Counted from the stretch's first letter, positions 45,436 through 55,519 are shown. The stretch is 64,000 nucleotides of DNA from Mesorhizobium sp. YM1C-6-2 (GCF_003666685.1 NZ_RCIZ01000010.1:124001-188000), one strand, 5' to 3'. Notes: generated by a model not told the origin, from the letters alone. Made by a program: numbers and translations.

Positions 45436-46713
45436 TTGTTCGTATCTTTTTTCCCGCAACCACGGCTGTTTTTCACCTCGGCGGCCATCTGGAGCCTTGT
45501 GCTGGTGTTTCTCTGGTTCGCCGGCGGTGAACAGTTGGGCGCGTATTTTGGATTTCCGCCTGCTGCGGCCGGGACGCCCCCCATCATCGGCGTTTCCGTT
45601 TTCTGGTCGAAGCCGTTCCTCTGGTTCTATGTGTATTTCGCGCTAGGCGTGGCCATCTTCTACGCCTTCTGGAGCTGGTATTCGCCGCACCCCTGGCAGC
45701 GCTGGTCGATCCTCGGCTCCTCGCTCATCCTGTTCATCGTCTATTTCCAGGTGCAGGTCAGCGTCGCGGTCAACAACTGGTACGGGCCGTTCTGGGACTA
45801 CATCCAGAATGTGCTGTCGAAGACAGTCACCACGACCACTCCCGAGTTCTATTCCCAGGTAGCGAGCTTCGCGGGGCTGGCGCTGGTCGGCATGAACGTT
45901 TCCGTGCTGAACGCCTTTCTCGTCAGCCACTGGGTCTTCCGCTGGCGCAACGCGATGAACGACTACTACATGTCTCACTGGGATCGTCTCCGTCACATCG
46001 AGGGCGCATCGCAGCGCGTCCAGGAGGATACGATGCGCTTCTCCCAGATCATGGAAGGGCTGGGAACGGCGTTCATCGATTCGATCATGACGCTGATCGC
46101 GTTCATGCCGGTGCTGATCGGGCTTTCCGCCCACATCACCGAATTGCCGATCGTCGGTGCGATTCCCAATCCGCTGGTCGTGGCTGCGATCGTGTGGGCA
46201 TTTGCCGGCACCATCAGCCTGGTTGTTGCGGGTTACAAATTGCCGGGGCTGCAGTTCAAGAACCAGCGGGTCGAGGCGGCGTACCGCAAGGAGCTCGTCT
46301 ACGGCGAAGACGACGAGGCGCGGGCGCAGCCGGCTACGACGACGGAGCTTTTCCACGATGTCCGTCGCAACTACTTCCGGCTCTATTTCCACTATGTCTA
46401 TTTCAACGTGGTGCGTTACACGTACCTGCAGGCCAACAACATCTTTTCGCTGCTCATCCTCGGTCCGTCCATCGTGGCCGGCACCATCACGCTGGGGCTG
46501 CTGAACCAGATCAGCTACGCCTTCTCGCAGGTCACCGGATCGTTTCAGTTCCTGGTCAATTCCTGGCCGACGATCGTCGAGCTCCTGTCCGTCCACAAGC
46601 GCCTGCGCGCTTTCGAGGCGACGCTGGAGGGCGCGCCGCTGCCCGACATCGACCGCCACTATCTGGAGCGTAAGCAGGCAGGCATGCGCCCGGAGGATCA
46701 GCCGGCGTCCTGA
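45436..46713 (+). CDS. bacA: peptide antibiotic transporter BacA/SbmA
   Basis: A 425-residue inner-membrane protein with about seven to eight membrane segments. Diagnostic stretches include [37 protein letters not shown] and [19 protein letters not shown]. Rhizobial BacA imports host NCR-type and proline-rich peptides and is needed for very-long-chain fatty acid modification of lipid A and for bacteroid survival. The TTG start at 45436 gives the N terminus [13 protein letters not shown], which matches known BacA starts. It ends convergently against the deacetylase gene. Confidence 0.93.
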   Translation: MFVSFFPQPRLFFTSAAIWSLVLVFLWFAGGEQLGAYFGFPPAAAGTPPIIGVSVFWSKPFLWFYVYFALGVAIFYAFWSWYSPHPWQRWSILGSSLILFIVYFQVQVSVAVNNWYGPFWDYIQNVLSKTVTTTTPEFYSQVASFAGLALVGMNVSVLNAFLVSHWVFRWRNAMNDYYMSHWDRLRHIEGASQRVQEDTMRFSQIMEGLGTAFIDSIMTLIAFMPVLIGLSAHITELPIVGAIPNPLVVAAIVWAFAGTISLVVAGYKLPGLQFKNQRVEAAYRKELVYGEDDEARAQPATTTELFHDVRRNYFRLYFHYVYFNVVRYTYLQANNIFSLLILGPSIVAGTITLGLLNQISYAFSQVTGSFQFLVNSWPTIVELLSVHKRLRAFEATLEGAPLPDIDRHYLERKQAGMRPEDQPAS

Positions 46714-46728
46714 CGCCGTAGCCAATGG

Positions 46729-46749
46729 GCCGGCGGCTCAGCCGCCGGC
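46729..46749. terminator. convergent hairpin whose loop is a stop codon
   Basis: GCCGGCGGC and GCCGCCGGC form a perfect 9-bp stem with loop TCA. TCA is the minus-strand stop codon of the deacetylase. There is no U tract, so termination strength is uncertain. Confidence 0.5.
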
Positions 46750-47742
46750 TGCCGGGGCGTCGATCCCGCTGTGTTCCGACTGCGTGCGTTTCATGTAGTC
46801 CGCATAGCTGGTGCACACGACGTCTGCCATGACGCAGACCTCCGCGGCGAACCGCTCCAGCGCCTTCCAATAGGCGCCGTCGTTCATCAGCGTGAAGTGG
46901 AAGCCGAGCTGCAGCGGCGCGCGGCCGCCCCGATACTGCGCGTCGAAGGCGGCCTTGAACGCCTCATAGCTTCGCTCCTGGAAGGCCGCCGCCTCGTCGG
47001 GCCGCTCGAAGCCGCCCGAATGGCGGACGAAGAGATTGTAATCCATCGCGATCACCCGGCGCGCCTTTGGTCCTTCCGGGATCTGCGGCAGGGCGAAACG
47101 CTCGACGCCGCCCTCGGCATGGGGCTCGACCGGGCCCCGCGAGACGCCGCTCGCGTCATAGCGAAAACCTGCGGCCTTCAGCGCATCGAAGAGCGCCGCG
47201 CTCGTGCTGAGATAGGGCGCCCGGAACCCGGACACTCCCGTCTCGGCGAAGTTTCGCCAATCTGCCGGCTCGCCCGCTATTCCGTTGATCTTGTAGGCCT
47301 CGGCCATGATGCGCTTGAAGGCGGAAAATTCCTTCAGCCAGTCGGCCCTGCTCCATGCCTTGCCGTCGAAATGGCCGCAGGCGTGGCTGGCGAGCTCATG
47401 GCCTTCGGAGAGGGCCAGCCGGATTTCGTCGAGCCGCCTGGCGACTTCCCCTTTCGTTTGCGCGAAGCCGACTTCCGAGCGGCCCGCCTTCCTGCCGGGT
47501 GGCTGGTATTCGCCGCGTGTCTCCTTCGACAGCAGGAAGACGCAGGACAGGAAATAGGTGAAGCGCGCGCCGGTCCGCGCCGCCAGCGCGCGGCTGCGCT
47601 GCCATTGCGCGAGGTCGTGCGCGCCGTCGAAGGAGATGATCATATATTGAGGCGGAGGGGCTTTGGCCGGTTCGGATGCCGCCTCTGCGGAGGCAGGCAA
47701 AAGCATGCAGGATACAGCCAGGAAACGCAGGACGAGGGACAT
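46738..47742 (-). CDS. exported polysaccharide deacetylase-like protein
   Basis: A 334-residue protein with a signal peptide (SLVLRFLAVSCMLLPASAEA). The CE4/NodB-like fold is suggested by YMIISFDGAHD, with the catalytic and metal Asp, and EGHELASHACGHFDG, with the His pair. SGFRAPYLSTSAALFDALKA and LGFHFTLMNDGAYW follow. The family removes acetyl groups from polysaccharides or peptidoglycan. The start ATG at 47742 gives the signal peptide but has a weak ribosome binding site. Confidence 0.82.
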   Translation of the reverse strand: MSLVLRFLAVSCMLLPASAEAASEPAKAPPPQYMIISFDGAHDLAQWQRSRALAARTGARFTYFLSCVFLLSKETRGEYQPPGRKAGRSEVGFAQTKGEVARRLDEIRLALSEGHELASHACGHFDGKAWSRADWLKEFSAFKRIMAEAYKINGIAGEPADWRNFAETGVSGFRAPYLSTSAALFDALKAAGFRYDASGVSRGPVEPHAEGGVERFALPQIPEGPKARRVIAMDYNLFVRHSGGFERPDEAAAFQERSYEAFKAAFDAQYRGGRAPLQLGFHFTLMNDGAYWKALERFAAEVCVMADVVCTSYADYMKRTQSEHSGIDAPAAGG

Positions 47743-48141
47743 TGACACCAACTGATTCAGTCTTGGCTGGCGGTTCAACACATGAATGTGGCGGCGAGAC
47801 GATACGCGTGGCGAGGAGGTGATGAAAAGCGCCACTCTACCATGAATTTTGCGTGCGGAGATATTTCAACTACCGCGACCCTGAACCAATAAAAAAGTCT
47901 ACTTCCAAGGGGGTAGGAGCGAAAAAATCCGAGGTAGCGAGAGGATGCATCTTTTGCTCCGGGGACAATTTGTGATAATTTACTACGAGTGGGCACTTGA
48001 TTGGGGGAGTGGCATTCGTCTGGTTGCGATGCATCCAGGGGGCTGGCGGATATCGATACTATTGAGCGCTACTGCGCCGTTGGACGTGGCTGGCACGCCG
48101 GGTTCCTAGAGGATCGCAACCTAAAAATGTGGGTGGTTGCG
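47743..48141. other. intergenic region, AT-rich, between divergent deacetylase and LuxR-type genes
   Basis: About 400 bases without a gene. The stretch 47860-48000 is much more AT-rich than its surroundings and should hold both promoters; TTGTGATAATTTACTA (47968-47983) is a promoter-like element. CTACTTCCAAGGGGGTAG (47899-47916) is a weak dyad. I see no RNA gene. Confidence 0.5.
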
Positions 48142-48798
48142 ATGCGTACTTTTCTGGTCGGACAAAGTAGGCTCTTTCGAGCCGCCTTATCGAGATTGTT
48201 GCAAGGAACTACGTTCGCGGTCTCAGCCGCGGCCGAATCTCTTCAGGATGCCGCGGTGGTCGACGGCGTCCGCAGCGGCGATCAGGTGGTTTTGCTTCTC
48301 CAGAAGCCGGACCGGCTGGCCGATCTTGAAACTGAAATCGAGGGCCTGAAGGCCTGCGGTGTTCCGCCCTGGATCGTCATACTGGCACGGTCGCTGGACG
48401 CCTCGGAGATCGCCGAGGGCTTCCTCTACGGCGTAGATGGGTATCTTCTGGAGGAGATTTCGCCAGAAGCGCTGGTCGAATCCCTCAACCTTGTCATCCT
48501 CGGCGAGAAGGTGTTTCCGAGCCAGCTCGTCGATCTGCTGACCGAGGCGGACTGGGCCAAGAGCAGGTCACGCGCTTCGGGGGAATACGACGCCAACCTG
48601 TCCGAGCGCGAGTTCGAGATCGTCAATTGGCTGGCACGCGGCGCGCCCAACAAGGTGATCGCGGGAAAGATGTCGATCACCGAAGCCACGGTGAAGGTGC
48701 ACATCAAGGCCATCCTGAAGAAGGTCGGCGTTCACAACAGAACCCAGGCGGCGATCTGGGCAGTGCAAAGGGGTTTACTCGCAGGCGCCGGTGAGTGA
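48142..48798 (+). CDS. LuxR/NarL-family regulator with atypical receiver-like domain
   Basis: A 218-residue protein (an ATG at 48127 would add five residues). The C-terminal LuxR HTH is clear: LSEREFEIVNWLARGAPNKV followed by ITEATVKVHIKAILKKVGVH. The N-terminal part resembles a response-regulator receiver in length and pattern (FLVGQSRLFRAALSRLLQGT, PPWIVILARSLDASEIAEGF). The strand that should carry the phosphorylated Asp reads DQVVLLLQKP, with no Asp at the end. Phosphorylation-independent control is therefore likely. No sensor kinase is adjacent. Targets are unknown. Confidence 0.82.
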   Translation: MRTFLVGQSRLFRAALSRLLQGTTFAVSAAAESLQDAAVVDGVRSGDQVVLLLQKPDRLADLETEIEGLKACGVPPWIVILARSLDASEIAEGFLYGVDGYLLEEISPEALVESLNLVILGEKVFPSQLVDLLTEADWAKSRSRASGEYDANLSEREFEIVNWLARGAPNKVIAGKMSITEATVKVHIKAILKKVGVHNRTQAAIWAVQRGLLAGAGE

Positions 48799-49183
48799 GC
48801 GGCATCCGGCGCCAGGCGGCATCATGACCGGTCAGTAGGGCAGACAGATAATAGTGTCTGTCCTACATCGATGGAATTGCCGCCCGATAGCGGTGATACC
48901 CTGCGATTGCGCTTCGGCCATCGACCGTCTCGCCGAGGAGCTGCTTCCTGCGGCGGCTGCTAGCGCAAGCCGTCAGAATGGCGCGCACCCGGCGCGCCTG
49001 TTTTTCCGCTCCCGTTCTTGCCCCGGCCGATCTTCCTACCGCAAAAGACATGTGTCTGCCTGCGGCAAGAAGTCGGCACACGGCCGTTTTTCGGCCCGCC
49101 CCCTTCCATGCCGGCAAATTTAGGCTAAAACCCACGCTCACAACGGGGGTCGGCCGGCAAGGGCCGGCATGGTTCAGGAACAA
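48799..49183. other. intergenic region with a long imperfect dyad at 48835-48866
   Basis: GTAGGGCAGACA (48835-48846) pairs with TGTCTGTCCTAC (48855-48866) at 11 of 12 positions around GATAATAG, just after the LuxR-type gene. It could be a terminator without a U tract or a protein-binding site. The remaining bases up to the YfgM-like gene show no convincing gene or RNA. Confidence 0.5.
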
Positions 49184-49849
49184 ATGTCGGACGACAGCTT
49201 CTTCCGCGAAGTCAACGAGGAAATCCGCCAGGAGCAGGCGCGCGCGCTCTGGGACCGCTATGGGCCCTATGCGCTGGCGATCGCCGTGCTGGTGGTGCTC
49301 GGCACCGCGGGCTTCGTGGCCTGGGAATATTGGGCCGAGAGCCGCGCCAACCGTTCCGGCGACGCCTTCTCGCAGGCGCTCACCCTCGCCAACGAAGGCA
49401 AGAACGACGAGGCGCTCGGCGCGCTGGAAAAGCTCGAGGCGGACGGCTACGGCGCCTATCCGCTGCTCGCCCGCATGCGTGCCGCCACCGTGCTCGCCGC
49501 CAAGGGCGACCTTTCCGGCGCGGTCGCGAGCTTCGACGAGGTTGCCGCCGACACTTCCATTCCCGGCGCGATCCGCGACATGGCCAACCTGCGCGCTGCG
49601 TTCATCCTGGTTGACAGCGGCACCTATGCCGACGTGTCGGCCCGTGCCGAGGCGCTCACCGCCGACACCAATCCGCTCCGCCACTCGGCGCGCGAGGCGC
49701 TCGGCCTCTCCGCCTGGAAGGAAGGCCGCGCTTCCGACGCGCTGAAGCTCTTCGAGCAGATCTCCGCCGACGAGGGCGCCCCGCGCAACGTCCGCGAGCG
49801 CGCCAACCTGCTCGCGGAACTGATCCGCGGCCAGGGCACGGCGTCGTGA
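49184..49849 (+). CDS. YfgM-like tetratricopeptide membrane protein
   Basis: A 221-residue protein with a cytoplasmic N terminus (DSFFREVNEEIRQEQARALW), one membrane segment (YALAIAVLVVLGTAGFVAWE) and a periplasmic TPR-like region. It is the family of E. coli YfgM, an ancillary SecYEG partner usually encoded beside der, as here. The ATG at 49184 has AGGAAC upstream; an ATG at 49169 is an alternative. It lies three bases from der. Confidence 0.88.
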   Translation: MSDDSFFREVNEEIRQEQARALWDRYGPYALAIAVLVVLGTAGFVAWEYWAESRANRSGDAFSQALTLANEGKNDEALGALEKLEADGYGAYPLLARMRAATVLAAKGDLSGAVASFDEVAADTSIPGAIRDMANLRAAFILVDSGTYADVSARAEALTADTNPLRHSAREALGLSAWKEGRASDALKLFEQISADEGAPRNVRERANLLAELIRGQGTAS

Positions 49850-49852
49850 ACT

Positions 49853-51283
49853 ATGGGCTTCAGCGTAGCCATCATCGGCCGGCCTAACGTCGGCAAGTCC
49901 ACGCTTTTCAACCGTCTTGCCGGCAGGAAGCTGGCGCTTGTCGACGACACGCCCGGCGTCACCCGCGACCGCCGCGTGCATCCGGCGAAGCTCTACGATC
50001 TTCACTTTGACGTTATCGACACCGCCGGCTTCGAGGTCGCCGGACCCGAGACGCTGCAGGGCCGCATGCGCCAGCAGACGGAGATCGCCATTCGCGAGGC
50101 CGACCTCATCTTCTTCATGATGGACGCCAAGGCGGGCCTCACGCCGGACGACCGCACCTTCGCCGAGATCGTGCGCAAGTCGGGCAAGCCTGTCGTTCTG
50201 GTCGCCAACAAGGCCGAGGCACGCGGGGCACAGGCCGGCCTGCTGGAAGGTTATGAGCTCGGCCTCGGCGAGCCGGTCGCCGTTTCCGCCGAACATGGCC
50301 AGGGCCTGCCCGACCTGCGCGACGCGGTGGTGGAAGCGCTCGGCGAAGAGCGCGTCTTCGAGGACGAGGAGGAAGACGATCTCACGCCAGCGGTCAGCGA
50401 GACGCTGGTCGGCGAGGACGTCGCCGATCCGGACGCCGAGCCCGCCTATGACGAGACGAAGCCGATGCGCATCGCCGTCATCGGCCGCCCGAACGCCGGC
50501 AAGTCGACGCTTATCAACGCGCTGATCGGCGAGGAGCGCCTGCTCACCGGACCCGAGGCTGGCATCACCCGCGATTCCATCTCGGTCGACTGGGAATGGC
50601 GCGGCCGCGCGCTGAAACTCTTCGACACGGCCGGTATGCGCCGCAAGGCCAAGGTGCAGGAGAAGCTGGAGAAGCTGTCCGTCGCCGACGGCCTGCGCGC
50701 CATCCGCTTCGCCGAGGTGGTGATCGTCGTGCTCGATTCGACCATCCCCTTCGAGAAGCAGGACCTGCAGCTCGCCGATCTCATCATCCGCGAGGGCAGG
50801 GCGCTGGTCATCGCCTTCAACAAGTGGGACCTGATCGAGAATCCGCAGGAGGCGCTAGCCGAGCTGCGCGAGAAGACCGCTCGCCTGCTGCCGCAGGTAC
50901 GCGGCGTGCTGGCTGTGCCGGTCTCGGCCGAGACCGGGCGCGGCCTCGACAAGCTGATGGACGCGGTGCTGAAGGCGCACCGGGTCTGGAACACGCGCAT
51001 CTCGACCGCGCGGCTGAACCGCTGGCTGGAAGGCACCGTCGCACAGCATCCGCCGCCCGCCGTCGCCGGCCGCCGCCTCAAGATAAAGTACATCACCCAG
51101 GTCAAGACCCGCCCGCCGGGCTTCGTGCTGTCCTGCACGCGGCCGACCGAAGTGCCGCAGTCCTACGTCCGCTATTTGGTTAACGGGTTGCGTGAAACTT
51201 TCGACATTCCGGGCGTGCCGGTGCGCATGTCGATCCACGCCTCCGAGAACCCTTACGCTTCGCGGGCTGCAAAGCGCAGATAA
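49853..51283 (+). CDS. der: ribosome biogenesis GTPase Der (EngA)
   Basis: A 476-residue protein with two tandem GTPase domains: GRPNVGKST at 9-17 with DTAGFE, and GRPNAGKST at about 211-219 with DTAGMRRK. An acidic linker ([10 protein letters not shown]) lies between them, and a KH-like C-terminal domain contains [19 protein letters not shown]. Der assembles the 50S subunit and is essential. Its length and order match the family, and the start is three bases after the YfgM-like gene. Confidence 0.97.
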   Translation: MGFSVAIIGRPNVGKSTLFNRLAGRKLALVDDTPGVTRDRRVHPAKLYDLHFDVIDTAGFEVAGPETLQGRMRQQTEIAIREADLIFFMMDAKAGLTPDDRTFAEIVRKSGKPVVLVANKAEARGAQAGLLEGYELGLGEPVAVSAEHGQGLPDLRDAVVEALGEERVFEDEEEDDLTPAVSETLVGEDVADPDAEPAYDETKPMRIAVIGRPNAGKSTLINALIGEERLLTGPEAGITRDSISVDWEWRGRALKLFDTAGMRRKAKVQEKLEKLSVADGLRAIRFAEVVIVVLDSTIPFEKQDLQLADLIIREGRALVIAFNKWDLIENPQEALAELREKTARLLPQVRGVLAVPVSAETGRGLDKLMDAVLKAHRVWNTRISTARLNRWLEGTVAQHPPPAVAGRRLKIKYITQVKTRPPGFVLSCTRPTEVPQSYVRYLVNGLRETFDIPGVPVRMSIHASENPYASRAAKRR

Positions 51284-51403
51284 TGCGGCGCGCTGCCGCA
51301 CTTGGCGACACATTCCCGCCCCATCGCCACCGTTAACCGTCCATCAAGGTTAATGCCGCAGTGTGCCCTCCAGTGGGTATGTCGCGTCCCTGGAGAGGGT
51401 TAA

Positions 51404-52579
51404 GTGTATCGACGACTAGTGACGCGGCACCTCGGCGCCGCCAGCCGAGACAAACGTTCGTTCCTGTCTCCCTTCATCGTTGGCCTTGGCATCTGGATCG
51501 GCTTCCCGACGGTCGCCGCCTATCAGGACATGGCCAGCCTTGTGTCGGGTGTCGAGGGCGAACGCGCGCGCTGGAGCGCCTTCGTCGAGCAGGCGGCAGC
51601 GGGCTCCGTCCACGCCGCCGAAATGCCTTTCCTGAATGCCGATGCCGCCACCGCCTCGATGGCGGGCTCTGGCGTCGCCGCGCCCGGCATCGGCAAGGTG
51701 TCGCTTCGCACGAAGTTCACCAATCCCGTTCCCGACGAGGAGCGCATCGTCCGCGCCGACAAGAAGGGCCGCCTCGTCCACATCGCTCCGGTCGCGCCGC
51801 CGAAGACCTTCGACGCGGGCTCGATGTTCAAGCGCACCAGCCTGCTCGTCGGCCCGAAGCGGGAAGATGTGAGGATGGCGTTCACAATCCCCGAGATTCG
51901 CGGCAAGGAGGTCGAGATCGCCACCGCCTTCTATCTGAAGGAGGACAAGCGGCGCGATTCCGGCGTGCCGGCGATTCTCGCCGACCTCGTCAACAACGAC
52001 AAGGCGGACATCCTCGCCACAGCTTACGCGCCGGCCGAGCCCGACTATTCCAGGGCCTCCCCGTTCATCAGCCTGCTAAAGGACCCCAACGACACCGGCC
52101 GCTTCATCCCGCCCGTCGTGGATGGCGATCATTCCTGGATGAGCAAGCCGCTGCCGCCGAGCGTCTTCTCCGCCAAGGAACAGACCTGCCTCGCCAACGC
52201 CATCTATTTCGAGGCGCGCGGCGAAAGCCTGCGCGGCCAGGCCGCTGTCGCCCAGGTGGTGCTCAACCGCGTGCGCAATCCGACCTACCCGGCGACCGTG
52301 TGCGGCGTCGTCTACCAGAACCAGCACCTCAAGAACCGCTGCCAGTTCTCCTTCGCCTGCGACGGCAAGAAGGATGTCATCGCCAACAAGAAGAGCTACG
52401 ACGTCGCCAAGGACATCGCCATGGCGGTGACGGCCGGCAAGATCTTCCTGCCCGAGGTCGCATCCTCGACCCATTACTACGCCCAATACGTCAAGCCGGG
52501 CTGGGCGCGCTCGATGGAGAAGATGAAGAAGATCGGCCTGCACATCTTCTACCGCACCTATGGCGGCGGCTGGAGCTGA
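51404..52579 (+). CDS. SleB-type cell-wall hydrolase with N-terminal membrane anchor
   Basis: A 391-residue protein. A hydrophobic segment near residue 25 (SPFIVGLGIWIGFPTVAAY) should anchor it in the inner membrane or act as an uncleaved signal. The C-terminal Hydrolase_2/SleB domain begins at about residue 260 with CLANAIYFEARGESLRGQAA. It continues with VAQVVLNRVRNPTYPATVCG, CQFSFACDGK and STHYYAQYVKPGW, where the Glu of FEARGE is the expected catalytic residue. It probably cleaves peptidoglycan glycan strands. The GTG start at 51404 follows GGAGAGGG. Confidence 0.87.
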   Translation: MYRRLVTRHLGAASRDKRSFLSPFIVGLGIWIGFPTVAAYQDMASLVSGVEGERARWSAFVEQAAAGSVHAAEMPFLNADAATASMAGSGVAAPGIGKVSLRTKFTNPVPDEERIVRADKKGRLVHIAPVAPPKTFDAGSMFKRTSLLVGPKREDVRMAFTIPEIRGKEVEIATAFYLKEDKRRDSGVPAILADLVNNDKADILATAYAPAEPDYSRASPFISLLKDPNDTGRFIPPVVDGDHSWMSKPLPPSVFSAKEQTCLANAIYFEARGESLRGQAAVAQVVLNRVRNPTYPATVCGVVYQNQHLKNRCQFSFACDGKKDVIANKKSYDVAKDIAMAVTAGKIFLPEVASSTHYYAQYVKPGWARSMEKMKKIGLHIFYRTYGGGWS

Positions 52580-52719
52580 GCTTTTCGGGCCTGATGCGCC
52601 CGCTCGGCGCACGGATTCGCCGGTCGCTGTGCGCCCAAATGGCCGCGCACTATGTCGCACTTCTTTAAAACATTGATTTCATTGCAGAATTTAGTCTGTT
52701 TACCTGACCTCTGCCCGGC

Positions 52720-52748
52720 TTGACGGGGCACAGGCCCCTATCTATGTT
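52720..52748 (+). promoter_or_regulatory. promoter of the F0 ATP synthase operon
   Basis: TTGACG (52720-52725), a 17-base spacer and TATGTT (52743-52748) form a good sigma-70-type promoter about 50 bases upstream of atpI. Confidence 0.6.
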
Positions 52749-52803
52749 GCGCGCGACTTGGAGCGGACGGAAAGCAGCCGCTGCCGAGGCTTAGGAGGTT
52801 GCG

Positions 52804-53202
52804 ATGGCCGTCACGAACGGGCCAGGCGAAACCGGAAAATCCGGGCCAGGCAGACAGGGTGGAGACCACCGCGACGACGACCTTGAACGCCGCCGTCGAA
52901 ATCTCGAAGCAACCCTTGCCACGAGACAGCCGGACAGGCAGGAGAGGAAGGAAGGCGCCGGCGGCGCCACCGGCTACGGCGAGGCAATGAAGCTGTCCAG
53001 CGAGTTCGTCGCTGGTGTGGCGGTCGGAGCCGGTCTTGGCTGGATGATCGACAGGTTTGCGGGCACGTCGCCCTGGGGACTCGTCATCTTCCTGCTGCTC
53101 GGCTTTGCCGCGGGCGTGCTCAACGTCCTGCGCTCGGTCGGCAAGGTTGCCGAGTTCGGCCAGGGCAAGAACCAGGGCCCGAACGGACGGCGCAACGATT
53201 GA
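52804..53202 (+). CDS. atpI: ATP synthase assembly protein I
   Basis: A 132-residue protein with a charged N-terminal tail of about 60 residues and two membrane segments (FVAGVAVGAGLGWMIDRF and WGLVIFLLLGFAAGVLNVL). This is the AtpI pattern and helps assemble the c-ring. The TAGGAGG site precedes the ATG at 52804. It is first in the operon atpI-B-E-b'-b. Confidence 0.93.
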   Translation: MAVTNGPGETGKSGPGRQGGDHRDDDLERRRRNLEATLATRQPDRQERKEGAGGATGYGEAMKLSSEFVAGVAVGAGLGWMIDRFAGTSPWGLVIFLLLGFAAGVLNVLRSVGKVAEFGQGKNQGPNGRRND

Positions 53203-53267
53203 ATTTCCTGGCTTGGCCGGGGGACTGAAGCAAACGGAGGCCCGTACGCGGCCTCAGGGGACCGCAA

Positions 53268-54029
53268 GTGGCTACACCGGACAAGGTCGATCCGATCCAT
53301 CAGTTCCACATCAACAAGATCGTCGACTTCCACGTCGGCGGGCTTGATCTGTCCTTCACCAATTCGTCGCTGTTCATGGTGGTGACCGTCGTCGTCGCCG
53401 GCGCCTTCCTTTATTTCGCGACCTCGTCGCGTGCGCTCATCCCGTCGCGTCTGCAGTCGGTCGCGGAGATGTCCTACGAATTCGTCGCCAACATGCTGCG
53501 CGACGCTGCCGGCAAGCAGGGGATGCAGTTCTTCCCGCTGGTGTTTTCGCTGTTCATGTTCGTCCTGGTCGCCAACCTGCTTGGCCTTTTCCCGTATTTC
53601 TTCACGGTGACCAGCCACATCATCGTGACCTTCTTCCTGGCGATGATCGTGATCCTCACCGTCGTGCTCTACGGCTTTTACAAGCACGGCCTGCACTTCT
53701 TCAAACTCTTCGTCCCCAGCGGCGTGCCGGCGATCCTGCTGCCGCTGGTCGTCGGGATCGAGATTATCTCCTTCCTGTCTCGCCCGATCAGCCTGTCCGT
53801 GCGTCTTTTCGCCAACATGCTCGCCGGCCACATCACCCTCAAGGTGTTTGCAGGCTTCGTGGTTTCCCTGTCGGCCATGGGCGGCGTCGGCATCGCCGGC
53901 GCGATCCTGCCGCTCGGCATGACGGTCGCCATCACCGCCCTCGAGGTTCTCGTCGCCTTGCTGCAGGCCTACGTCTTTGCGGTCCTGACCTGCATGTACC
54001 TGAACGACGCGTTGCACCCGGGGCACTGA
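53268..54029 (+). CDS. atpB: ATP synthase F0 subunit a
   Basis: A 253-residue membrane protein with five to six membrane segments. The essential proton-channel Arg is in [15 protein letters not shown], and [20 protein letters not shown] is the conserved last helix region. GTG start at 53268 after AGGGGACC. Confidence 0.97.
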   Translation: MATPDKVDPIHQFHINKIVDFHVGGLDLSFTNSSLFMVVTVVVAGAFLYFATSSRALIPSRLQSVAEMSYEFVANMLRDAAGKQGMQFFPLVFSLFMFVLVANLLGLFPYFFTVTSHIIVTFFLAMIVILTVVLYGFYKHGLHFFKLFVPSGVPAILLPLVVGIEIISFLSRPISLSVRLFANMLAGHITLKVFAGFVVSLSAMGGVGIAGAILPLGMTVAITALEVLVALLQAYVFAVLTCMYLNDALHPGH

Positions 54030-54099
54030 ACACATTAGGAATCGCCGGCGCTTCTGCCGGTTGAACGGAAACTTTCCAGATCCACCAAGGAGTAGAAAA

Positions 54100-54324
54100 A
54101 TGGAAGCTGAAGCAGCACGGTACATCGGCGCTGGCATTGCGTGCCTGGGCATGGGCGGAGCCGGTATCGGCCTGGGCTCGATCTTCGGAAACTACCTGGC
54201 GGGCGCGCTGCGCAATCCGTCGGCTGCCGACGGCCAGTTCGGCCGCCTCATCTTCGGTTTCGCCGTGACGGAAGCTCTGGGCATCTTCTCGCTGCTGATC
54301 GCGCTGCTCGCGCTGTTCGGCTGA
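54100..54324 (+). CDS. atpE: ATP synthase F0 subunit c
   Basis: A 74-residue hairpin of two membrane helices. The polar loop is GALRNPSA and the proton-binding carboxylate is Glu58 in [10 protein letters not shown], a Glu rather than Asp as expected for alphaproteobacteria. The AAGGAG site precedes the ATG at 54100. An upstream in-frame extension lacks family similarity and was not used. Confidence 0.97.
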   Translation: MEAEAARYIGAGIACLGMGGAGIGLGSIFGNYLAGALRNPSAADGQFGRLIFGFAVTEALGIFSLLIALLALFG

Positions 54325-54385
54325 TATTGCTCTCCGCTTTGAGCCGCGCCGCGTGAAGCGGCGGGCTCCGGTCTGAGGACGTGAG

Positions 54386-55000
54386 ATGTTTGTGACGGAC
54401 GCCTACGGGCAAGAGACCGCGCCTTCCACGGAAGGTGGGCACGGCGCCGAAGCGCCTGCCGACGCCGGACATGCCGCCGGCACGGAAGTACCGGCAGCAG
54501 GTGGGCACGGGGAGGGGAGTTTCCCGCCCTTCGACGCCTCCACCTTTCCGTCGCAGATCCTCTGGGTCGCCATCACCTTCGGCCTGTTCTACCTCTTCCT
54601 GAAGAAGGTGATCATGCCGCGGCTGGCCGGCATCCTCGATGTGCGCGAAAGCCGCATCGCCAAGGATATCGCCGAGGCGGGCCGCATGAAGGGCGAAGCC
54701 GACGCGGCGGTCGCCGCCTATGAGCAGGAACTGGCCGAGGCCCGCGCCAACGCCAACACGATCGGCCAGCAGTCCCGCGACAACGCCAAGGTCGAAGCCG
54801 AGACCGCGCGCAAGTCGATCGAGGCCAGCCTCGAACAGAAGCTCGCCGAGGCCGAGGAACGGGTCGCCAAGATCAAGGCTACCGCCATGCAGGACGTCGG
54901 CGCGATCGCCGAGGAGACTGCATCGGCCATCGTCTCGGCGCTCGGCGGGAAGTCGGCCAAGGCCGACGTCGCCACCGCCGTGAAGTCGGTCAGGAGCTAG
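54386..55000 (+). CDS. atpF2: ATP synthase F0 subunit b'
   Basis: A 204-residue b-type stator subunit. An unusual N-terminal extension of about 48 residues rich in Ala, Gly, Glu and His (GGHGAEAPADAGHAAG) precedes the membrane helix (ILWVAITFGLFYLFLKKV). A long charged coiled coil follows. The extension and tandem placement with the standard b gene are typical of the b' subunit in rhizobia and photosynthetic bacteria. Confidence 0.94.
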   Translation: MFVTDAYGQETAPSTEGGHGAEAPADAGHAAGTEVPAAGGHGEGSFPPFDASTFPSQILWVAITFGLFYLFLKKVIMPRLAGILDVRESRIAKDIAEAGRMKGEADAAVAAYEQELAEARANANTIGQQSRDNAKVEAETARKSIEASLEQKLAEAEERVAKIKATAMQDVGAIAEETASAIVSALGGKSAKADVATAVKSVRS

Positions 55001-55004
55001 CGCC

Positions 55005-55496
55005 ATGGACGCGACATCCCTTGCAACGGTCTGGGCGACCGTAGGACTCCTCATCTTCATCGGCATCGTCGTCTACCTGAAGGTGCCAGGCATGATCGCG
55101 AAGGCGCTCGATGCGCGCGCCGCCAAGATTCGCGCCGACCTCGACGAGGCCCGTCGTCTGCGCGAAGAGGCGCAGGCGCTGCTCGCCGAGTTCCAGCAGA
55201 AGCGCAAGGACGCCGAGCAGGAAGCGGCCGACATCGTCACCGCGGCCAAGCGTGAGGCCGAGCTGCTGCTCGCCGACGCCCACAAGAAGACCGAGGACTA
55301 TGTCCAGCGCCGCACCGTGATGGCCGAGCAGAAGATCGCCCAGGCCGAGCGCGAGGCGGTCAACGAGGTGCGCTCCAGTGCCGTCGACATCGCCGTCGAG
55401 GCCGCGCGCAAGCTGCTTGCCGGCAGCGCCGACATCAAGGCCGGCGAGGAACTGTTCAAGTCCTCGCTGCAGGAACTGAAGTCGAAGCTGAACTGA
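55005..55496 (+). CDS. atpF: ATP synthase F0 subunit b
   Basis: A 163-residue subunit b. The N-terminal membrane helix (LATVWATVGLLIFIGIVVYL) is followed by an alpha-helical coiled coil (ARRLREEAQALLAEFQQKRK). It begins four bases after the b' stop and ends the operon before a strong terminator. The F1 genes are not here, which fits the split F0/F1 arrangement of alphaproteobacteria. Confidence 0.96.
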   Translation: MDATSLATVWATVGLLIFIGIVVYLKVPGMIAKALDARAAKIRADLDEARRLREEAQALLAEFQQKRKDAEQEAADIVTAAKREAELLLADAHKKTEDYVQRRTVMAEQKIAQAEREAVNEVRSSAVDIAVEAARKLLAGSADIKAGEELFKSSLQELKSKLN

Positions 55497-55519
55497 AGTC
55501 CGGCAGGAATTCGACGATC

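Noticed and set aside
51340-51405. TTAACC half-sites upstream of the SleB-type hydrolase that recall CtrA boxes
   Set aside because: The two TTAA elements are 13 bases apart rather than 7 and point in opposite directions, so the consensus spacing is not met.
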